A stretch of DNA of 64,000 nucleotides from JANQIO01 sp043585095 (GCA_043585095.1 CP121321.1:1240001-1304000), one strand, 5' to 3'. Shown: positions 19,062 through 28,555, counted from the first letter of the stretch. The notes: generated from the letters alone by a model not told the origin. A program made the numbers and translations.

Positions 19062-22000
19062 CTACTCACCGTCTCCTGCCAGCAGCGTGGCATTACCGCC
19101 CGCCGCTGTCGTGTCGACACAGGTATGCCGCTCGTGCATACAGTAACTCTCGAGGTCGTCACGACTCACCAGAGGCACGATCGCGCCGCTGCGCGCAGCG
19201 AGCGCTTTTCGGGCGGCTCGCAAGTCGTCGCTGTCGCTCCATAGCGCTACTACAGCGATGCCGCTCAGGTGCTGCAGTTCCTCATGCGGGAGCAAGCCGT
19301 CTACGCCGACGGCGGGCTCGACGCCCGGTGCTACCATCAGGGCTGGACAGCCCATCCGCCTGGCGGTACCAGCCTGGACCGCTGCCTCCTGTGGGCTGGG
19401 GCCAAGACACAACACCAAACCTTTAGGCCACAACGACAGCGTATTGGATTCGCCGGTAGGGCCGGGCATTTCCGTGTGATCCAGTGCCTGGCGTTCATGC
19501 CAGTTCAACTCGTCTATGGCTGCCTGAACGGCTTCCCTTGTGAGCAAGAGCTGATCTTTTGCGTCAGGCTCCGATGCACTCTCGATTGATTCGGATGTCG
19601 CAGGGCCGTCCGCGCGCTGGAAGCGCGCAACGTAGCGAGGGCCGCCGGCTTTGGGGCCGGTGCCCGACAGGCCCTCACCACCGAAGGGCTGTGACTCGAC
19701 CACGGCACCGATCTGGTTGCGGTTGATGTAGATGTTACCCGCGTGAACGGTTGTTGAAACTTGCTTCACGCGATCATCAATCCTCGTATGTAAACCGAAA
19801 GTGAGACCGTAGCCAGCCGCATTAACCTGATCAATAACGGCATCGAACTCGTCAGCTTCGAACGTCGCGACATGCAGAACAGGACCAAACACTTCACGTT
19901 CTATGGCGTTGATGCCATCGACCTTAACAACGGCCGGACCGACAAAGTAACCGTGGTTTGGCGCTTTGCATTGCTTGAGCAGCCTGCCTTCAGACTTTGC
20001 CTGATCGATGTAATTCTGTATCGAGCTTTGCGCTTCTGCGCTGATAACCGGCCCGATGTCCGTCGATAGTTCCCAGGGATTGCCCAGATCCAGTTCATCC
20101 ATTGCACCGAAAAGCATGTCCAGCAGAATGTCTGCAACATCCTCCTGCACGTAGAGAATTCGCAGTGCTGAACAGCGTTGTCCGGCCGACTGAAAGGCCG
20201 ATGCCACCGCATCGCGTATGGCCTGCTCGGGGAGTGCCGTCGAATCTACAATACCAGCATTAATGCCGCCGGTTTCGGCGATTAACGGCGCCGCCGGGTC
20301 CATATGCTCTGCCATATTGGCATTAATCGCCTGTGCGGTCGCAGTTGAACCGGTGAAGCAGATCCCGTCGATGCGATCTGACTGCGTCAGCTGCGCACCG
20401 ACGCTGGGTCCGTCCCCGGGGAGGAACTGAAGTACGTTTACAGGCACACCGGCCGCGTGAAGCAGCTTGACTACAGCGCTGGCGACGAGCGGTGTTGTTT
20501 CAGCGGGTTTTGCCAGAACGCCGTTGCCGGCCGCGAGAGCGGCCGCAATCTGTCCAGTGAAGATCGCGAGCGGGAAGTTCCAGGGCGCGATACAGGTAAC
20601 GATGCCACGAGCACTGCCCCCGGCGAGCTCTTCACCACGGTTGGCGTAGTAGCGCAGAAAATCCACGGCTTCACGAACTTCTGCGACACCGTCTGCCGCA
20701 CATTTTCCACCTTCTCGCGCCAGCAGGGCCATCAGCTCTCCGGTGTTACTTTCAAACAGTTCTGCTGCGCGTCGCAAGGCGAAGGCACGCTGCTGCGCGC
20801 CGACGTCGTCCCAATCGCTCGCGGCTTGCAGCGCAAGCTTGCAGTCTTCGGCTGTTGCATCCTTCACTGAACCCACAAGGTCCCCAAGATCGGCCGGGTT
20901 AGCAATGTTTCGCTCAGCTGTGCCAGTCGCCTCTCCAGCGATAAGTGGTTCAGCGGACCACTGGTGTGTCTTAAAGCGATCTCTCGCCAAGTCGAGTTCT
21001 TGAACGACACTACTGTTGGTCAAGTCCCATCCTCGAGAGGCCTTTCGATCAGGGGCATAGATATCATCGGGTGCGCTTAGAGAGTCGGGTCGGCGCGCCT
21101 GAAAGTTGGCAATTTTTTCAAAGGGGTCTTCCGCAAGCGATCCCGGCGGGATCGACGGATCAACAATTTTATGAACGAAGGAAGAGTTCGCACCGTTTTC
21201 AAGCAATCTGCGAACAAGATAAGCCAGCAGGTCTTTGTGTGGGCCCACAGGTGCATAGATGCGACATTTTGCACCGTCCTCCAGCAATTGGTTGAACAAT
21301 GTCTCACCCATGCCGTGCAGGCGCTGAAATTCGTAGCGAGTGCTATCGTCGGCGAGCTCGAGAATCGTTGCTGCGGTTTGCGCGTTGTGTGTGGCGAACT
21401 GAGGATAGATACGGTCTGTCATCCTCAACAGCTTTGCGGCGCAGCAAATATACGATGCGTCGGTAGCGGTCCGTCTGGTGAACACAGGATAGTCTGACAC
21501 GCCCTCGACCTGTGCCTGTTTAATCTCCGAGTCCCAGTAGGCGCCCTTGACAAGTCGGACCATAATACGGCGATCAAGATCGGTCGCCAGTGAGTAAAGC
21601 CAGTCCAGTACCGGGGCGGCACGCTTTTGATAAGCCTGAACCACCACGCCAAATCCGTCCCATCCGGCCAGCGACGGGTCGGAGAGGGCGGCTTTAACTA
21701 CCTGCAGAAACGGCTCAAGACGCTGTGATTCTTCGGCATCGACGTTGAGACCGAGATTGTCCGCTTTCGCCAGTTTTGCCAGAGCGTTAAGACGCGGTGC
21801 CAGTTCTTTGAGCAGGCGCGGTGCCTTGGCGTATTCAAAGCGAGGGTGTAGAGCTGACAGCTTAACCGATATGCCAGGCCGCTCGCGCATGTCTTCGCCT
21901 TGTGCGGATTTGCCAAGCGTCTTAATAGCATGAGCGTAGGCCTCGAAATACGCATCGGCATCTGCCTGGGTCAGGGCAGCTTCGCCCAACATGTCATAGG

Positions 22001-22619
22001 AGTACCTGAAGCCGCGCTTGGTTTCTGAGCGCGCTCGCTTGATGGCGTCTTCGATAGTTTGTCCCAGTACAAACTGATTGCCCATCTCCTTCATGGCGCG
22101 CTTTACCGCGACGCGAACGACGGGCTCGCCCAGGCGCTTGACGGTCCGGTTTAGCAGACCGGAGACGCTAGCCGATTTGTCGTCGTCCAACACGCGGCCG
22201 GTCATCATCAAGGCGATAGTCGAAGCGTTGACCACCGACGAGCCGGAGTGTCCGACATGGTCGCGCCAATCGTAGGGCGCAATCTTGTCTTCAATCAGTT
22301 CATCGATCGTACCGGGGTCGGGCACCCGAAGCAGGGCCTCGGCGAGGCACATCAGGGCAATGCCCTCATTGGTTGATAGGCCATATTCAGCGAGGAACAT
22401 TTCCATGAGGCCCGGGTTCTCGCTGCCTCGGATGCGTTTAATGAGCTCTACGGCGCGCTGCTGCGCTCGCTGTCTAACCGTGAGGTCGATGCCTGCACCG
22501 CCTAGCAGTGCTGCCAGAACCTCCCGCTCGTCTGCTACGTGACTGGCTCTGATTGCGTCTAATTCTGTTGATTCGATGTCGGCGATCGTGAAATCACCTA
22601 AATCCGAAAGCTGATTCAT
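19062..22619 (-). CDS. putA: Bifunctional proline dehydrogenase / L-glutamate-gamma-semialdehyde dehydrogenase
   Basis: 1,185 residues. It oxidises proline to P5C with FAD and then glutamate semialdehyde to glutamate with NAD. The N-terminal half has the PRODH barrel (RPGISVKLSALHPRFEYAK, VRLVKGAYWDSEIK, YEFQRLHGMGE). The aldehyde dehydrogenase half has the Glu motif LIAETGGINAG and catalytic Cys in FQSAGQRCSALR. A C-terminal vestigial domain ends in HTCVDTTAAGGNATLL. There is no N-terminal ribbon-helix-helix DNA-binding domain, so this PutA cannot autorepress putA/putP as the E. coli protein does. putP lies 64 bp upstream on the same strand. Confidence 0.96.
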   Translation of the reverse strand: MNQLSDLGDFTIADIESTELDAIRASHVADEREVLAALLGGAGIDLTVRQRAQQRAVELIKRIRGSENPGLMEMFLAEYGLSTNEGIALMCLAEALLRVPDPGTIDELIEDKIAPYDWRDHVGHSGSSVVNASTIALMMTGRVLDDDKSASVSGLLNRTVKRLGEPVVRVAVKRAMKEMGNQFVLGQTIEDAIKRARSETKRGFRYSYDMLGEAALTQADADAYFEAYAHAIKTLGKSAQGEDMRERPGISVKLSALHPRFEYAKAPRLLKELAPRLNALAKLAKADNLGLNVDAEESQRLEPFLQVVKAALSDPSLAGWDGFGVVVQAYQKRAAPVLDWLYSLATDLDRRIMVRLVKGAYWDSEIKQAQVEGVSDYPVFTRRTATDASYICCAAKLLRMTDRIYPQFATHNAQTAATILELADDSTRYEFQRLHGMGETLFNQLLEDGAKCRIYAPVGPHKDLLAYLVRRLLENGANSSFVHKIVDPSIPPGSLAEDPFEKIANFQARRPDSLSAPDDIYAPDRKASRGWDLTNSSVVQELDLARDRFKTHQWSAEPLIAGEATGTAERNIANPADLGDLVGSVKDATAEDCKLALQAASDWDDVGAQQRAFALRRAAELFESNTGELMALLAREGGKCAADGVAEVREAVDFLRYYANRGEELAGGSARGIVTCIAPWNFPLAIFTGQIAAALAAGNGVLAKPAETTPLVASAVVKLLHAAGVPVNVLQFLPGDGPSVGAQLTQSDRIDGICFTGSTATAQAINANMAEHMDPAAPLIAETGGINAGIVDSTALPEQAIRDAVASAFQSAGQRCSALRILYVQEDVADILLDMLFGAMDELDLGNPWELSTDIGPVISAEAQSSIQNYIDQAKSEGRLLKQCKAPNHGYFVGPAVVKVDGINAIEREVFGPVLHVATFEADEFDAVIDQVNAAGYGLTFGLHTRIDDRVKQVSTTVHAGNIYINRNQIGAVVESQPFGGEGLSGTGPKAGGPRYVARFQRADGPATSESIESASEPDAKDQLLLTREAVQAAIDELNWHERQALDHTEMPGPTGESNTLSLWPKGLVLCLGPSPQEAAVQAGTARRMGCPALMVAPGVEPAVGVDGLLPHEELQHLSGIAVVALWSDSDDLRAARKALAARSGAIVPLVSRDDLESYCMHERHTCVDTTAAGGNATLLAGDGE

Positions 22620-22683
22620 GCACTTCGCTCCGGTTTATCTGTGAAAATTGTAGTGCTAGATAATTGTAGTGTTAGGTATCAGT

Positions 22684-24174
22684 CTAGCTAGCTAGCGCGG
22701 TGAGCATTTCATCGTGGCGCTCTTCAATAACGGGTGTCGGGCGTTTGCCAAGTAAGCTGACTCCGATGGCGGCTGATAGCGACAGCAGGAAGCCAGGCAC
22801 GATCTCGTACAACAGGGAAGACAGCGATTCACCGCCAATTTGCACAGGTGCATATACCCAAAACAGTACCGTGAGAGCGCCGGTAATCATCCCGGCCAGT
22901 GCCCCTGAGCGAGTCAGGCGTTTCCAGAACAAGCTCAGCAATATAATGGGACCGAACGCGGCGCCGAAGCCCGCCCAGGCATTACTGACCAGTGAGAGTA
23001 TTGAGGCTGAACGGTCCATCGCCAGCAGCACCGCCACCACAGAAACCGCTAACACGGATAAGCGGCCAACCAGCACCAACTCGCTCTGGCTGGCGGAGCG
23101 CCTGACAAAGGTTTTGTAGAAGTCTTCCGTCAAGGAGCTGGAAGAAACCAGCAGCTGCGACGATATCGTGCTCATGATTGCGGCGAGTATTGCAGCCAGT
23201 AAAAAGCCGCCAACCAATGGGTGGAACAGCACTTGTGAGAGAACGATGAAAACCGTCTCGGGGTCTTCCAGGGACGCGCTGGTTCGGGTTATGTAGCTCA
23301 AGCCGGCGAGGCCGGTGGTGACTGAGCCAACAACGGTGACGAACATCCAGCTCATGCCGATATGCCGCGCAGTTGCAACGTCCGGCAAGGACCGTATCGC
23401 CATAAAGCGCACGATAATGTGAGGTTGTCCGAAGTAGCCAAGCCCCCAGGATACGCTGGAAATCAATCCCAGCAGCGTTATGCCGTTAAACCAGCTTAGG
23501 AGGTCGGGGTCCAGGGCGCGTAATTGGTTGCCGGTTTCCGCAATGCCGCCCAGATCCCATACCGCGACCACAGGCACCATTACCAGCGCGACAAACATGA
23601 TGCAGCCTTGGACAAAGTCCGTGAGACTTACCGCGAGAAAGCCGCCAAACAGGGTATAGGCCACTACCACGCCGGCTGTCAGGAACAAGCCAATCTCATA
23701 GCTCAGCCCGAAAGACGACTCAAACAATTTGCCGCCCGCAACGACGCCGGAGGAGGTATACAGAGTAAAAAAGATGACGATAACTATCGATGAAATGACT
23801 CGCAGCATTCTGGAACTATCGCCAAACCGTTTTTCAAAATAGTCGGGAATGGTGATCGCATCATCCGCAAGTTCCGTGTACACCCGCAGTCGCGGCGCGA
23901 CCAGCAAGTAGTTGAAGTATGCGCCCACCAGTAAACCTACTGCGATCCACGCGGCGCTGACCCCCGCCAGATAGACTGCCCCGGGAAGCCCCATCAACAT
24001 CCACCCGCTCATGTCAGATGCGCCGGCAGATAGCGCTCCAACGGCCGGATGCAGCTTGCGGCCACCGAGCATGTACTCAGACACGTCCGACGTAGAGTTT
24101 TTGTAGGCATAGATACCTATGCCCATCATCACGATGAAGTAACCAGCGAGAGACACGATGGTATAGATCGACAT
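22684..24174 (-). CDS. putP: Sodium/proline symporter
   Basis: 496 residues, an SSS-family inner-membrane transporter with about 13 helices, close to the 502 of E. coli PutP. The start (MSIYTIVSLAGYFIVMMGIG) and the motif SEYMLGGRKLHPAVGALSAG match PutP, including the conserved GASDMSGWMLMGLPGA segment that contributes Na+ and proline binding. It follows proA by three bases and precedes putA by 64 bp, so uptake and oxidation genes sit in one transcriptional direction behind biosynthetic genes. Confidence 0.95.
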   Translation of the reverse strand: MSIYTIVSLAGYFIVMMGIGIYAYKNSTSDVSEYMLGGRKLHPAVGALSAGASDMSGWMLMGLPGAVYLAGVSAAWIAVGLLVGAYFNYLLVAPRLRVYTELADDAITIPDYFEKRFGDSSRMLRVISSIVIVIFFTLYTSSGVVAGGKLFESSFGLSYEIGLFLTAGVVVAYTLFGGFLAVSLTDFVQGCIMFVALVMVPVVAVWDLGGIAETGNQLRALDPDLLSWFNGITLLGLISSVSWGLGYFGQPHIIVRFMAIRSLPDVATARHIGMSWMFVTVVGSVTTGLAGLSYITRTSASLEDPETVFIVLSQVLFHPLVGGFLLAAILAAIMSTISSQLLVSSSSLTEDFYKTFVRRSASQSELVLVGRLSVLAVSVVAVLLAMDRSASILSLVSNAWAGFGAAFGPIILLSLFWKRLTRSGALAGMITGALTVLFWVYAPVQIGGESLSSLLYEIVPGFLLSLSAAIGVSLLGKRPTPVIEERHDEMLTALAS

Positions 24175-24177
24175 AGC

Positions 24178-25482
24178 TTAAGACCTTGTTTGTCCGCTGC
24201 CGCGAACGGTGTATTTAAAGCTGGTTAGCTGCTCGAGTCCCACCGGGCCGCGTGCGTGCATCTTGCCTGTCGCTATACCAATCTCTGCACCCATGCCAAA
24301 CTCGCCGCCGTCGGAGAATTGCGTAGATGTGTTGTGCATTACGACCGCAGAATCGACGGTGTTTAAAAAGCGTTCGGCGACTTCTGTATCTTCTGTAAGA
24401 ATGGCTTCAGTGTGTCCCGAGGAGTGCTCTGCGATGAATGTGATCGCCTCGTCGAGACCCTCTACGACTTTTATTGACAGCACAGCGTCCAGATACTCTT
24501 CATACCAGTCGTCATCAACCGCTGCGCTGATCCGCGAGTCGCTGTCCTGTGCATGCTGATCGCCTCGAAGCTCGCAGTCTGGAAGCGCATCGGCGAGCGC
24601 TGGGAGAAAATCAGGCGCAATCGCTGCATCAACCACGAGGCTCTCTGTTGCGCCGCAGATGCCCGTTCTGCGCATCTTCGCGTTGCGTACAACCTCCACG
24701 GCTTGCGCCACGTTGGCCGCTTTGTGGATATAGGTATGACAGTTGCCATCAAGGTGCAGCAGCGTCGGCACCTTCGCTTGGTCGCGCACCAGGCCAACAA
24801 GACCTTTGCCTCCGCGCGGAATGACAAGGTCGACATATTCCACGCATTGCAGCAGCTCGCTGACCGCCTCGCGGTCAGGCGTGTCCACCACCTGCACACA
24901 GTCTTCGGGAAGGCCTGCATCGCGCAAGCCGGCTTGCAGCGCCGCGACGATCAATCTTGTCGATTGCAGGCTCTCAGAGCCGCCTCGCAGAATGACGGCG
25001 TTGCCTGACTTCAAGCACAGGGCGCCCGCGTCGGCGCCAACATTGGGTCGCGATTCATAGATCATGCCGATTACGCCGATCGGCGTGGCAACGCGTTGAA
25101 TGTTTAATCCGTTGGGACGCTCTGTCTCCATCAGCAAGCGGCCAACCGGATCCGGAAGTTCTGCGATGCTTTCCAATGCCGACGCGATGGCTTCAATGCG
25201 TTCGGCGTCTAGCTTAAGCCTATCGACGAATGCATCGGGGCGGCCGGAATCTCGTGCTGCCGCAACGTCCTTCTGATTTGCCTCGACGAGCTCGGTGGAG
25301 ATCGAGCGAAGCGCTGTCGCTGCAGACCTCAGCGCTTTATCTTTGCTGGCAGTTGAAGCTGAGGCGAGCGCCCGTGCTGCAGCGCGCGCGCTCTCACCTA
25401 GTGTTTCGATGTAGTCCTTTGCGCTTTGGCTAGTCTTGCCCAGGTTGTGGTTAGTCATAACGGCGGTCAGTGTTGTCGTCAC
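24178..25482 (-). CDS. proA: Glutamate-5-semialdehyde dehydrogenase (gamma-glutamyl phosphate reductase)
   Basis: 434 residues from the GTG at 25480-25482, which has GAAGGA seven bases upstream; an ATG 24 bases further in is the alternative. It reduces gamma-glutamyl phosphate with NADPH, the second step of proline synthesis. Typical motifs: VATPIGVIGMIYESRPNVG, KSGNAVILRGGSES, the catalytic cysteine region RRTGICGATESLVVD, HTEAILTED and GLEQLTSFKYTVRG. It is immediately followed by putP with only 3 bases between, an unusual pairing of synthesis and degradation genes. Confidence 0.95.
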   Translation of the reverse strand: MTTTLTAVMTNHNLGKTSQSAKDYIETLGESARAAARALASASTASKDKALRSAATALRSISTELVEANQKDVAAARDSGRPDAFVDRLKLDAERIEAIASALESIAELPDPVGRLLMETERPNGLNIQRVATPIGVIGMIYESRPNVGADAGALCLKSGNAVILRGGSESLQSTRLIVAALQAGLRDAGLPEDCVQVVDTPDREAVSELLQCVEYVDLVIPRGGKGLVGLVRDQAKVPTLLHLDGNCHTYIHKAANVAQAVEVVRNAKMRRTGICGATESLVVDAAIAPDFLPALADALPDCELRGDQHAQDSDSRISAAVDDDWYEEYLDAVLSIKVVEGLDEAITFIAEHSSGHTEAILTEDTEVAERFLNTVDSAVVMHNTSTQFSDGGEFGMGAEIGIATGKMHARGPVGLEQLTSFKYTVRGSGQTRS

Positions 25483-25629
25483 TTGTCTGTCCTTCTCTGT
25501 ATCGAGATAAAGCATCGCTTCATCATTGATGATTGCTGTCAGATGTGAAGCGATTCTGATAGTTAGATTTCGGCTGGCGTTTCGGTCAGCGGCGTTCCAC
25601 GGCGGCCTCTAGGCTAGCGCAATGAATAA

Positions 25630-26508
25630 TTATCTGAGCTCAACGGCTCGGTTGTAGGCCGCATTGACCGTATCATCGAACAGTCTGCTGAGCTGTGAAT
25701 CGCCATTGAGTTTTTGAAGGCCCGCGTGGGTCGTACCGTTTTTACTGGTAACGCGTTCGCGCAAATCCTGAAGGGATGTATCGGACTGCAATGCCATGCT
25801 TATGGCGCCCTCTAGCGTCTTAAGGACGATGTCGCGCGATTCCTGTTCCGAAAACCCAAGCCCTTGACTGGCTTTGACCCAGGCATTTGCGATTTCAAAT
25901 GCATAACCGGAGCCGCTTCCCGCGATCGCGGTGATGCGGTCCAGCTCGTCTTCAGAGCCCACCCAGCGCACTGTGCCGGTCGAGTGCATCAACCTGTCCA
26001 CGCTGTCTTTGTGAACGTCGCGTGCGTGTTCGTTAGGGAATAATCCACTCACGCCCTTGCCTTCGGAAACCGGCAGATTGGGCATGATGCGTACAACAGG
26101 CACGCCACCTTGTGCCGGACCGTCGTGAGCCTGACCTGCGGGAGGCGATGCGCTGGCGACCAACGTGGCCAGAGATACGCAGGAGGCCCCTGCTGCTATT
26201 GAGATAATGAACCCCTCGCCAGCCAGTAAGTTGGCGTAGTCTGGCAAGACCTCAGCAATTTTTTGTGGCTTTACTGCGACAATGATGATGTCAAAAGGCT
26301 CGCCCTCGGGTAGCTCCGAGGCGGAACGAATCATGCGCACACCGGATGGGACCGCTCTTTGCCCGCTGGGCGATACAACCGTGAACTGGTAGCCAGAAAC
26401 CTGATGCCAACGTGAGAGGAGTGCACCGCCCATTTGCCCGCAGCCCAGCATCAGAACCCGATAAGTATTGCTGGTGGTATCTGCGTTTAGCGATTTACGC
26501 TCACTCAT
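25630..26508 (-). CDS. proC: Pyrroline-5-carboxylate reductase
   Basis: 292 residues from ATG 26506-26508 (AGGAGA 11 bases upstream; longer forms to 26643 are possible but not family-like). It reduces P5C to proline with NAD(P)H. The Rossmann motif is MLGCGQMGGALLSRW, followed by VKPQ, MPNLPVSEGKGVSGLF, and the C-terminal dimer domain with AIAGSGSGYAFEIANAWV and SKNGTTHAGLQKL. A stretch rich in small residues (near ASPPAGQAHDGPAQGG) is a lineage-specific insertion. It lies 147 bp upstream of proA on the same strand. Confidence 0.95.
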   Translation of the reverse strand: MSERKSLNADTTSNTYRVLMLGCGQMGGALLSRWHQVSGYQFTVVSPSGQRAVPSGVRMIRSASELPEGEPFDIIIVAVKPQKIAEVLPDYANLLAGEGFIISIAAGASCVSLATLVASASPPAGQAHDGPAQGGVPVVRIMPNLPVSEGKGVSGLFPNEHARDVHKDSVDRLMHSTGTVRWVGSEDELDRITAIAGSGSGYAFEIANAWVKASQGLGFSEQESRDIVLKTLEGAISMALQSDTSLQDLRERVTSKNGTTHAGLQKLNGDSQLSRLFDDTVNAAYNRAVELR

Positions 26509-26797
26509 AGGTAGCGGTATCTCCTGAATTCTAGTTAAGTTGTGGCTATTCTGCTCGTGTCGCTTTGTGAAGCTTTCTAAAGCGGCCTCTATACTCTGCA
26601 GCAAGTGTGCGTGCAGTTGCTTCAGTAATTCACGTCTGGTCACGTCCGGTAATGCTGCCTGCTGTCGGCTTGTGGCTTGGCGCGACAGACTTGTAGTGGA
26701 GTGCAGGTCAACGCTTACGTTAACTGCAACTCTAATAATAGCTGCAACTCTAATCAGGTCACAGAAATGTGGCGATTTACGTCGTTAATAATCACGT

Positions 26798-26826
26798 TTG
26801 CCTATAAAAACGCATCGTATTATAAT
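26798..26826 (+). promoter_or_regulatory. Sigma-70-type promoter for proB
   Basis: TTGCCT at 26798-26803, a 17-base spacer, then a perfect TATAAT at 26821-26826. Transcription would start near 26833. This is the best promoter match I noticed in the window. Confidence 0.75.
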
Positions 26827-26924
26827 TAAAAAATACGAAGTGATTCAAGGACGTTATTGCTGCATGAATCACGAATCGCTCTAAATGTTTTATAAAACAG
26901 TCGGTTAAGGTCGATCTGGAAAAT

Positions 26925-26952
26925 AGATTGCGTCGCCAGACGCGAGCAATCT
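26925..26952 (+). promoter_or_regulatory. Hairpin in the proB leader (1)
   Basis: AGATTGC pairs with GCAATCT across a loop that itself contains GTC/GAC pairing. About 100 nt into the predicted leader. Confidence 0.6.
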
Positions 26953-27013
26953 GAAAATAATGCATAGGGCTCAAAGTAATAGTTCAGAGTAAATAAGTGC
27001 CAGTTCGAATTTG

Positions 27014-27040
27014 GAGGCGCACCCGCCAGGGTGAGACCTC
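27014..27040 (+). promoter_or_regulatory. Hairpin in the proB leader (2)
   Basis: Nested stem GAGG...CCTC enclosing CACCC-GCCA-GGGTG (27020-27033). It lies about 140 nt before the proB start. No T-run follows, so it is not a plain attenuator; protein or RNA control is possible. Confidence 0.6.
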
Positions 27041-27178
27041 TCTCAGTACCGGCTTGTATATCCAGGTTAAATATACTGAGGTTAAACAAGATGTCGGCGG
27101 TAACCTTGCCCGATTTCGCTAACCACAGGCGCACACACAGACATCCACACAGACACTACCAGTAGAGGAAGAGAGAAA

Positions 27179-28381
27179 ATGAGCGTTATTGATACCGATC
27201 CTGCTGAATTTGGCGTTGGCAGCGTGCAAGACAAGCCGCGCATCGTCGTAAAGGTCGGTTCCAGTTTGCTTGCCGATGCAACACACCTGACGCCGCGTTA
27301 TGCATTTATGCATGGTCTTCTTAGTGACATCGCTAAACTCAGGGAGCGCGGTTATGAGGTGGTGCTGGCTTCCTCCGGTTCGGTCGCTCTGGGTCTAAAT
27401 GCGCTGCACGCTGATAGTGATAGTGCTGGCGTTGAGGAGAAGCAGGCCGCAGCTGCATGTGGGCAGCCGGTTCTGCTCAACGCCTACAAAAACATCGCTT
27501 TGGAGCACGGCTTCGATATCGCCCAGGTGTTAGTTACTCTTGATGATCTTGAGGAAAGTAGGCGCTTCCTGAACACCAAGAACACCGTTAACAAACTTCT
27601 CGAGCTCGGCATCCTTCCCATCGTTAATGAAAACGACAGCGTCACGACGGAGGAGATCAGAGTGGGCGACAACGATCGCCTCGCTGCAAAGGTGGGTCAG
27701 ATGATACAGGCACAGCATCTGGTAATTCTGACCAGCGTAGATGGTCTCTATGACAAAAACCCGGAGGAAGAGGGCGCGAGGCTTATCACCCATGTCGAAG
27801 ATGTCTCCGAATACCTGGAAGTCACCACGGGGACGAACACGCTTGGTACTGGCGGCATGTTTACCAAAATGCAGGCAGCCAATATGGCGCAGAACGCGGG
27901 TTGCGAAACGTTGATAGCACGGGGTGTATTGGATAGACCGATTCTTTCCGCGCTGGATAATGAGAGAAGGCATACTCGCTGCGTCGCCAAGTCGACACCG
28001 CAGTCAGCTTGGGCTGTTTGGCTCACCGACCGTCTACAAATGGCGGGCAGCCTGGTGCTTTCGCAGGAAGCGGTAGATGCGCTTGAGACCGGCGCTACAG
28101 GCGTGTCTTGCTCTGACATTGTGGCGATTCATCAATCCTTTTCTAAAGCTGACGTGCTACATGTATACGACGAAAGAGGCGTTGAGCGTGCACGAGGGCT
28201 TTCTAACTTTTCCTCCGACGAGGCAATGCTGATCGCACGCAATCCTGAGCGTCCGATCAAGGAACTGCTGGGTTATCAGGCTGAAGCCACACTCGTGAAT
28301 CGCAAGAACCTTGTCATTCTCGAAGACCATCACTTGCCATGGGATCAGCCGGAGGTGAGCGTGGATTTTATCGCAGCGTGA
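27179..28381 (+). CDS. proB: Glutamate 5-kinase with PUA domain
   Basis: 400 residues. It phosphorylates glutamate to gamma-glutamyl phosphate, the committed and usually proline-inhibited step. Amino-acid-kinase domain: IVVKVGSSLLAD near residues 22-33, VVLASSGSVALGLNAL, PIVNENDSVTTEEIRVGDND and LGTGGMFTKMQAANMA. The C-terminal PUA domain occupies about residues 295-375. The ATG is preceded by GAGGAAGAGAG. It is divergent from proC and has its own promoter and long leader. PUA-bearing glutamate kinases are common; whether the PUA reads the leader RNA is speculation. Confidence 0.96.
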   Translation: MSVIDTDPAEFGVGSVQDKPRIVVKVGSSLLADATHLTPRYAFMHGLLSDIAKLRERGYEVVLASSGSVALGLNALHADSDSAGVEEKQAAAACGQPVLLNAYKNIALEHGFDIAQVLVTLDDLEESRRFLNTKNTVNKLLELGILPIVNENDSVTTEEIRVGDNDRLAAKVGQMIQAQHLVILTSVDGLYDKNPEEEGARLITHVEDVSEYLEVTTGTNTLGTGGMFTKMQAANMAQNAGCETLIARGVLDRPILSALDNERRHTRCVAKSTPQSAWAVWLTDRLQMAGSLVLSQEAVDALETGATGVSCSDIVAIHQSFSKADVLHVYDERGVERARGLSNFSSDEAMLIARNPERPIKELLGYQAEATLVNRKNLVILEDHHLPWDQPEVSVDFIAA

Positions 28382-28467
28382 ACTCGGTGGAAGAAACCTA
28401 ACGATGATCGAGTAGTTCGGGTCGCACAGTTGCTACCCGCTTATCACGCATTGATACTGTTTTGGCA

Positions 28468-28555
28468 GGAAGCCGTTGGCGGTTTTAGTGGAAGCCGTTG
28501 GCGGTTTTAGTGGAAGCCGTTGGCGGTTTTAATGAAAGCCGTTGGCGGTCTCAAA
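28468..28555. repeat. 22-bp tandem repeat, 4 units, between proB and the sulfotransferase gene
   Basis: Units start at 28468, 28490, 28512 and 28534; the shared part is GAAGCCGTTGGCGGTTTTA, and the last unit is degenerate. The array sits between two convergent genes, 30 bp from the sulfotransferase stop. Its core GCGGTTTTA also occurs in the fadB leader array. Confidence 0.92.

Larger units (their letters stand above)
26509..27178. other. Long divergent proC-proB intergenic region
   Basis: 670 bp with no ORF I accept. Near proC it contains a short imperfect repeat (GCAACTCTAAT at about 26727 and 26745). A consensus promoter toward proB sits at 26798-26826, so the proB transcript would start about 345 nt before its ATG. 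That leader contains two clear hairpins (26925-26952 and 27014-27040) and is AT-richer than the genes. A 102-codon antisense frame (26826-27134) has no recognisable features. Confidence 0.6.

Noticed and set aside
22630..22680. Two-unit AATTGTAGTG repeat between putP and putA
   Set aside because: Only two imperfect units, in a region that must hold the putA ribosome site and leader; not enough to call a repeat array.
26826..27134. Possible 102-codon gene antisense to the proB leader
   Set aside because: No ribosome site, no recognisable fold, and it overlaps a strong promoter and leader for proB.
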